Positions 13,574 to 17,198 of a stretch of 17,198 nt of DNA are shown here, one piece after another (position 1 is the first letter of the stretch; every line of letters begins with the position of its first letter). Made by a program: the position numbers and the translations under genes. The DNA is from CAYSGL01 sp964520985 (GTDB taxonomy: Bacteria; Pseudomonadota; Alphaproteobacteria; Micavibrionales; Micavibrionaceae), in the NCBI GenBank assembly GCA_964520985.1, contig CAZFPB010000023.1:1-17198 (forward strand). Reading direction: 5' to 3'. The notes under the pieces were generated by a model. That model ran no database searches, was not told where the DNA came from, and saw nothing but the letters and a program-made list of their open reading frames with translations.

Positions 13574-14137
13574 GGCGACCTCTTTCTTGTTGGGGACAGG
13601 CGGGGTGGTGCTTGAGAGAACGGACTCGATTACGGCGGAGTCGAAAGCCGGGATCGGAACGATGGAGACCTCGAACACGTCGATTTCCTTGAACGTGAGG
13701 AGGGGACTGTCGGTGTCGGCCTCGGAGAGCTCCTCGGTGACGCGGAAGAATCCGACTGAGAACCGGTCGAGCACGCCGTCCTTGACGAGCGTGTAGACCT
13801 CGGTTCCCTTGGCGGTCTTGGAGATCCGGGCCGACACCTTGGGTCCGGTCGGGTGTTCCTCGGAGAGCGTGAGCTTGCCGATGGGCATTCCGCCCTGGGT
13901 GAGGTCGTGGCCGTAGGCGAGGAACGTGTTCTCGCGGAACTTGGCTGAGCCCTCCTCGAATACCCAACGCCGAGCGCCGGTGATCCAGTCCAGGCGCTCG
14001 AGCTCCTCGCCGTAGGGAATGGCGATGCCGGAGACCTCCCACTGGTCGCCTACGTCGGTTGCCTCGAGGCCGACAACCTCGAGGTAGAGCGGGGATGCCT
14101 TGGTGATTCCTTCGGGGCGTTCTAGCGTTTCGGTCAT
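12485..14137 (-). CDS. Fused prohead protease and HK97-fold major capsid protein
   Basis: This single 550-aa frame joins two head functions. Residues about 1-175 are an S78-type prohead protease: H77 in A-Y-G-H-D and S127 in D-R-F-S-V-G-F are the likely catalytic pair, with the conserved E-V-S-I-V-P-I-P-A-F end. After an 18-residue linker, M189 begins a second M-T-E-T-L-E and the capsid: a short helical delta-like segment (about 197-225), then an HK97-fold shell domain to residue 550. These are separate genes in HK97 itself. A good SD and ATG at 13573 remain inside the frame, so free capsid protein can probably be made too. ATG 14137 overlaps the portal stop as ATGA. Confidence 0.9.
   Translation of the reverse strand: MTETLERPEGITKASPLYLEVVGLEATDVGDQWEVSGIAIPYGEELERLDWITGARRWVFEEGSAKFRENTFLAYGHDLTQGGMPIGKLTLSEEHPTGPKVSARISKTAKGTEVYTLVKDGVLDRFSVGFFRVTEELSEADTDSPLLTFKEIDVFEVSIVPIPAFDSAVIESVLSSTTPPVPNKKEVAMTETLEAPDFAGLSASLDAVTASMDTLERRVATLGSIETPDAGPVVPGRSYGEFLKMLAAGETEALEFLAYVSDHPEALAYTGGVIANQGGWVKDSWIGDIYRPIVESRRLHNLFDSLPLPKDGMNVEYGRLLSDTLAVAEQAAEGDTLAYGKLTFDTATAPVKTYGGWTDMSRQQIERSGIAVVEQRFKALVNRYAQTTEAALRTLVANAANSTPVVGSGVTDFTTADGWIDFLVDASFMLEDKGLDLEFLIVGRDRFKSLAKLRDGANADAGRFLDRNNGTISITGLSGNVFNVPVIPVNSAGLVRAGHSSAIVTLEDGRAPFRLQDGDITNLTEAFSLYGYEAMAVQDKGALISADVTA
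13574..13585 (-). promoter_or_regulatory. Internal ribosome binding site for capsid
   Basis: On the minus strand AAAGAGG (13585-13579) is followed by TCGCC and ATG at 13573, an SD of normal strength and spacing in the middle of a long frame. It encodes the K-K-E-V-A linker end of the protease, a weakly constrained stretch, so its preservation suggests use. Confidence 0.6.
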
Positions 14138-15306
14138 GCCGGCACGTCCTCCTTGGCGCGAGCCGGCGCGGGTGCGGCGGCCGTGATGTTCTCTCGGGTT
14201 CGGACGTATTCGCCGCCATAAACGCCGGCGTCGATGTAAACCTTGTCGATTTCGGCTCGGGTCTTTGCGTCCGGTCGGAGGAATGCCTCGGTATTGAATA
14301 CCGCGACCTGTCCTCGAGGGAGAATGTTGGTAATAGCTGCCTCGAGTTTCCGCAGATAAACCGGGAATAGCGTTGTCTCGAGGAATTGGGTCTTAATCAT
14401 GGTGAGATTCGAGTAAGTCAGGCTCGAGCCCTCGACCGCGGCGAGGAGGTAGTCGCCGGGAAGGCCGAACATTCGGGCGATGTCGAGAACCCCGAACGCC
14501 TGAGACTCGAGCCACTGGGCGTCGGCCGGCTTGAGGGTGATCGGGTCGTAGCTGAGACCTTGGCCGAGCACGCGGATCTGAGGGCCGGTCTTGCCGTTGG
14601 TCGGGTCGTCCTCGTCGGGGTTGAGCCACTTGGACTTGTACGCCTTGGCGGCCTCGGGGTCGAGGCGCTGGTCGGTGGTCAGGATGCCCGAGGGAACGTC
14701 GCTCTTGGCGAACCAGGCGTCGGCGTACTCGCGGACATCGAGAATGCCGCCGAACGCAACGCGGCAAGCTGTGATCGGGCCGAGGCCGCGAGCGTGTCCA
14801 GGAACCTCGAGCATCCAAACGTGTTCAATGTCGGCGTCGGTGTAGGGCCGGGTCTGGCCGGTCCTCGAGTCGGTGACGCTGTAGGACTTGACGCCGGTCT
14901 TTCGGTTCCACTTGATGAAGACGTGGAACGGGTTGAGTACCTCGAGCGCGACCACGGTCCCGTTGTGGTCGCGGTGCTTGAGGAGGAAGGCGTTGCCGTC
15001 CACGATCATCGAGACAAGGCAACGCTCGAGGAAGCTCGAGAGCGGCCGCCAGGGATCGGGCTGAACAACGATGCTCGGCGCCGGCGAGAGTACGGCGCCG
15101 GCTCGAATCACGTCCAAGGTGAGCTGTGCGCCCATGCCGGCGATGAGCTGAATTGCCCGGTAGGCCGATGGCAAAGAGAGGGCTCGATCTACGGTGACCG
15201 GGGAGAGGGCCGAGGAGCGAGCCGGGGGAGTCACGTCGGCGCCGTAGTCGCCGAGGGGCTCGTCGCTGAGCTTCTCGAACCCGATTGCGCGGAGGAACTT
15301 TCCCAT
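14134..15306 (-). CDS. Portal protein (HK97 family)
   Basis: This 390-aa protein forms the dodecameric ring at one capsid vertex. The N-terminus has the family's A-L-S-L-P-S-A-Y-R-A-I-Q-L-I-A segment, followed by the L-E-R-C-L-V-S-M-I-V-D-G-N-A-F-L-L helix-strand, L-N-P-F-H-V-F-I-K, and I-E-H-V-W-M with G-L-G-P-I-T-A-C. Later parts include A-R-M-F-G-L-P-G-D-Y-L-L and S-N-L-T-M-I-K-T-Q-F. It is a little shorter than many actinophage portals but looks complete. ATG 15306 is preceded by GAGGCTTTTCTC. Its stop overlaps the protease-capsid start as ATGA. Confidence 0.92.
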   Translation of the reverse strand: MGKFLRAIGFEKLSDEPLGDYGADVTPPARSSALSPVTVDRALSLPSAYRAIQLIAGMGAQLTLDVIRAGAVLSPAPSIVVQPDPWRPLSSFLERCLVSMIVDGNAFLLKHRDHNGTVVALEVLNPFHVFIKWNRKTGVKSYSVTDSRTGQTRPYTDADIEHVWMLEVPGHARGLGPITACRVAFGGILDVREYADAWFAKSDVPSGILTTDQRLDPEAAKAYKSKWLNPDEDDPTNGKTGPQIRVLGQGLSYDPITLKPADAQWLESQAFGVLDIARMFGLPGDYLLAAVEGSSLTYSNLTMIKTQFLETTLFPVYLRKLEAAITNILPRGQVAVFNTEAFLRPDAKTRAEIDKVYIDAGVYGGEYVRTRENITAAAPAPARAKEDVPA

Positions 15307-15327
15307 GAGAAAAGCCTCGGGCCGGGT

Positions 15328-15342
15328 GTCTCAACATGAGAC
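15328..15342 (-). promoter_or_regulatory. Short hairpin between terminase and portal genes
   Basis: GTCTCA and TGAGAC form a perfect 6-bp inverted repeat around a 3-nt loop, 3 nt after the terminase stop. This 39-nt gap is the longest among the minus-strand genes. No T-run follows directly, so it is not a classical terminator; it may slow RNA decay or processing. Confidence 0.45.
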
Positions 15343-15345
15343 GGA

Positions 15346-16869
15346 CTAGAACAACTGGTTAACGTGCTCGCCGCGAACCGTGGCGACGTAGAGGCCGGCG
15401 ACCAGGCCGACAACGGTGTCTATGTCGCCGTTAGACAAGCTCCTCGAGAGGCGCCAGGCTTCGGGGAGTTTGCGGCGCCGGCCGCGTGCCATCTGGATCC
15501 GAACGAGAGGGTCGCCGGGGTGCTCGATCGCTTGCCGAGCGATGATCCCGTTGCCGTTGGCGGCCGCCGAAACCATTTCCTCGCCGCCGAGGATCCAGGT
15601 CTCGTAGCCGAGCTCCTTGAGCTGCCGGCCGAGCGCCTTGAGGGTCGTGGAATCCATCGCGAACACGCAACGCGGGGTGTTGAGCGCGAGGAGCTTGCAC
15701 GCGGCGAGGAGCTGGTCGGCGGTCGCGTTGTTGATGGTCGCGACGAGCTCGGTTCGGTAGGTGTTGCCATGCTTGCTGGTCGCGGTGATGCTCGAGGCTT
15801 CCCAATCGCCTGTGCGCTCGAGGCTGTAAACAACCTCGGCGTCGCCATGCTCGACCTCGGCGCCGGCGGTATTCGACCAAGCCGTTGTGCTCGCCCATGA
15901 GTCCGCGGCGCCGCTGATGAATCGGTTGAGGGTGTACCTGATGGCGCGTTGCCGGCCGGTGAGACCGTCTTTGCCCTTCTTCTGGTCGTTATACATCTTG
16001 GTCGCCTCGGCCATCGCGAGCTCGAGCGGGATCCGGCCGCACGCGACCGCTGGGTTCGCGGCGATAACGCCGGCCTCGGTGAGCTCGTCGTCGGGTGCTT
16101 CCCAGACGAAGAAACCGAACCGCTCGTCGGATCCGTCGATGGCGGCCTCGCCCTCGAGGTAAAGCCGAACGAGCAAGTCCGAGTTGTCGTCGCCGGCGGT
16201 CGTGAGTCCGACCAGGAGCGCGTTACGCCGAGCTCGTTGCGCGAGGATCAGGGCGTCCCACAACGCCGCGAGACCAAGGTGCAGCTCGTCGTATAGAGCG
16301 CCCGACGCCGGCTCGCCCTGGGCGCTCTCCTCCTTGGCCGGCAACGTTTGGTAGAACCCGGTTCCGTCCTTGCGACTGATGCCGCGGGTTCCGGTCGTCT
16401 TGAGCTCGGCCGAGAGCGCCGAGGACTTGTCGATCCCGAACCTCACGCGGTCGTAAACGATCTTGGCTTGGTCGTTCTTGGAAGCGAGGCCGATGATCCG
16501 AGGGCCGCGAACGTGGAGCGCGAGGAAGTACAGAACGAACAAGGCGCCGAGTACGCTCTTGCCGTTCTGTCGCCCCATGCTGATAACGACTTGCCGATAG
16601 CGGAGCTGGCCGCGTAGGTGCTCAACCGGCCAGTCGTCGGGATAGACCTCGAGAACGTGCCGGAGTAGCCACTCCTGCCACTCATCGAGCTCGAGCTTGG
16701 CCGGCCAGGTGTCGGGGATGGACCAATATGTTCGAGCGAACCGGAGGAGCTTGTCGCCCTCGGTTCGGAAGTCCTCGGTGCCGGTCAGCGTCGGCGTGAA
16801 CCGGGCCGGCAACCAGGATCCGACCTGGACGCCGGCGGCGTCGGCGAGACCGGCCTCGAGAATGCTCAT
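15346..16869 (-). CDS. Terminase large subunit
   Basis: The 507-aa protein is the packaging motor. The ATPase domain has a Walker A-like G99-R-Q-N-G-K-S105 preceded by V-V-I-S-M, the adenine-side strand I-I-G-L-A-S-K, and Walker B A-L-Y-D194-E195. The C-terminal nuclease part shows V-Y-S-L-E-R-T where an acidic metal ligand is expected, then C-V-F-A-M-D-S and a final D-I-D-T-V-V-G-L segment. The phage_terminase (HK97/P27 partner) family is the best fit. ATG 16869 overlaps the stop of the small subunit as TAATG. It would cut concatemers together with the small subunit and the HNH protein. Confidence 0.93.
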   Translation of the reverse strand: MSILEAGLADAAGVQVGSWLPARFTPTLTGTEDFRTEGDKLLRFARTYWSIPDTWPAKLELDEWQEWLLRHVLEVYPDDWPVEHLRGQLRYRQVVISMGRQNGKSVLGALFVLYFLALHVRGPRIIGLASKNDQAKIVYDRVRFGIDKSSALSAELKTTGTRGISRKDGTGFYQTLPAKEESAQGEPASGALYDELHLGLAALWDALILAQRARRNALLVGLTTAGDDNSDLLVRLYLEGEAAIDGSDERFGFFVWEAPDDELTEAGVIAANPAVACGRIPLELAMAEATKMYNDQKKGKDGLTGRQRAIRYTLNRFISGAADSWASTTAWSNTAGAEVEHGDAEVVYSLERTGDWEASSITATSKHGNTYRTELVATINNATADQLLAACKLLALNTPRCVFAMDSTTLKALGRQLKELGYETWILGGEEMVSAAANGNGIIARQAIEHPGDPLVRIQMARGRRRKLPEAWRLSRSLSNGDIDTVVGLVAGLYVATVRGEHVNQLF

Positions 16870-17147
16870 TAGTCGCCGAGCTCATCGAAAATCGAGCCTT
16901 GTCCGGGAAGATCGCCCGGAACCGGAGGCCGAGCGCCTGGTCGGCGCTTCTCGAGCTCCTTGACCGCGTTCAGGTAGGCGCCCGACATCGCGGCCTTGTC
17001 AATTCCGCCGTCGTCAAGTTGCCGGCACAACTTTCGGACGTGGAACACAACGAGTTTGTGGGCCAGGTCGCGAGCCCATTCCGATTCGGCGAGATATTCC
17101 TCGAACATTTCGAGATATGTCTCGGGAATCTTGGCTGATTCGGTCAT
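16869..17147 (-). CDS. Terminase small subunit candidate
   Basis: This 92-aa protein lies directly before the large subunit with a 1-nt TAATG overlap, the normal place for the DNA-recognition subunit. It is helical throughout: I-P-E-T-Y-L-E-M-F-E-E-Y-L-A near the front, then a basic helix with H-K-L-V-V-F-H-V-R-K-L-C-R-Q, and A-Y-L-N-A-V-K-E-L-E-K-R-R. The last 20 residues are Pro/Gly-rich and may contact the large subunit. It is shorter than typical P27-type small subunits (usually over 100 aa), and no clear HTH is seen. ATG 17147 has GGTAAGAGA ahead of it. Confidence 0.65.
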   Translation of the reverse strand: MTESAKIPETYLEMFEEYLAESEWARDLAHKLVVFHVRKLCRQLDDGGIDKAAMSGAYLNAVKELEKRRPGARPPVPGDLPGQGSIFDELGD

Positions 17148-17162
17148 TCTCTTACCTTACTG

Positions 17163-17188
17163 AATATATTTCTGGCCGGATTTGTGAA
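17163..17188 (-). promoter_or_regulatory. Possible promoter ahead of terminase
   Basis: Read on the minus strand, TTCACA (17188-17183) and TATATT (17168-17163) lie in an AT-rich patch upstream of the small terminase. The 14-nt spacer is short; shifting to TATTCA gives 16. This could start late transcription, or the patch may belong to the cos region at the genome end. Weak evidence. Confidence 0.25.
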
Positions 17189-17198
17189 AGCAGAAGAC

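Noticed and set aside
12266..13615. 449-aa open frame on the plus strand opposite the capsid
   Set aside because: It is antisense to a well-supported capsid/adaptor frame, with low-complexity Glu/Gly/Arg/Val composition caused by high GC codon bias, and has no recognisable domain.
14386..15339. 317-aa open frame on the plus strand opposite the portal
   Set aside because: Shadow of the portal gene in a GC-rich sequence; no family features.
1..17198. CRISPR array, transposon or insertion sequence
   Set aside because: No regularly spaced direct repeats, no transposase gene and no terminal inverted repeats were seen.

Overview
The window looks like an essentially complete, very compact genome of a temperate, tailed (siphovirus-type) phage of a high-GC actinobacterium. 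The basis is HK97-type head genes, a tape measure protein, a tyrosine integrase with a phage-type repressor, G+C of roughly two thirds by eye, actinobacterial codon use, and a tRNA-like attachment core. I count 28 genes, 26 of them on the minus strand, almost without intergenic space; thirteen neighbouring pairs share a 4-nt ATGA or GTGA overlap. I could not identify the host genus.

Layout. (1) 27-3406, minus: early genes read leftward from a control region. These are a 105-aa unknown, a Lys/Ala-rich 37-aa peptide, an AT-hook-like protein, a degenerate glycerophosphodiesterase-like protein, a 35-aa membrane peptide, two small Cys/His proteins, a helical protein, a 50-aa recombinase-type HTH protein, a winged-helix (replication-type) protein and an HNH endonuclease. 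(2) 3407-3531: divergent control region. (3) 3532-4746, plus: repressor and integrase. A tRNA 3'-half sequence (3774-3811), the likely attP core, lies inside the 3' part of the repressor gene. (4) 17147 down to 4723, minus: small and large terminase, portal, protease-capsid fusion, head-tail adaptor, tail terminator candidate, major tail protein, HK97 gp10-like protein, two chaperone-like proteins, tape measure, one large tail-tip protein, a membrane protein, M15-type endolysin and holin candidate.

If the two window ends are joined, the HNH gene lies 77 nt upstream of the small terminase. The 26 minus-strand genes then form one transcription direction running from the control region through the early genes, across the junction, through packaging, head and tail, to lysis.

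The most interesting points are the repressor-attP-integrase arrangement, which matches integration-dependent immunity switches known in some mycobacteriophages; the protease-capsid fusion that keeps a ribosome binding site and start codon for the capsid part; matching lysine-rich tails on an early peptide and on a tail chaperone; and a strong excess of the palindrome CTCGAG that skips the repressor region.
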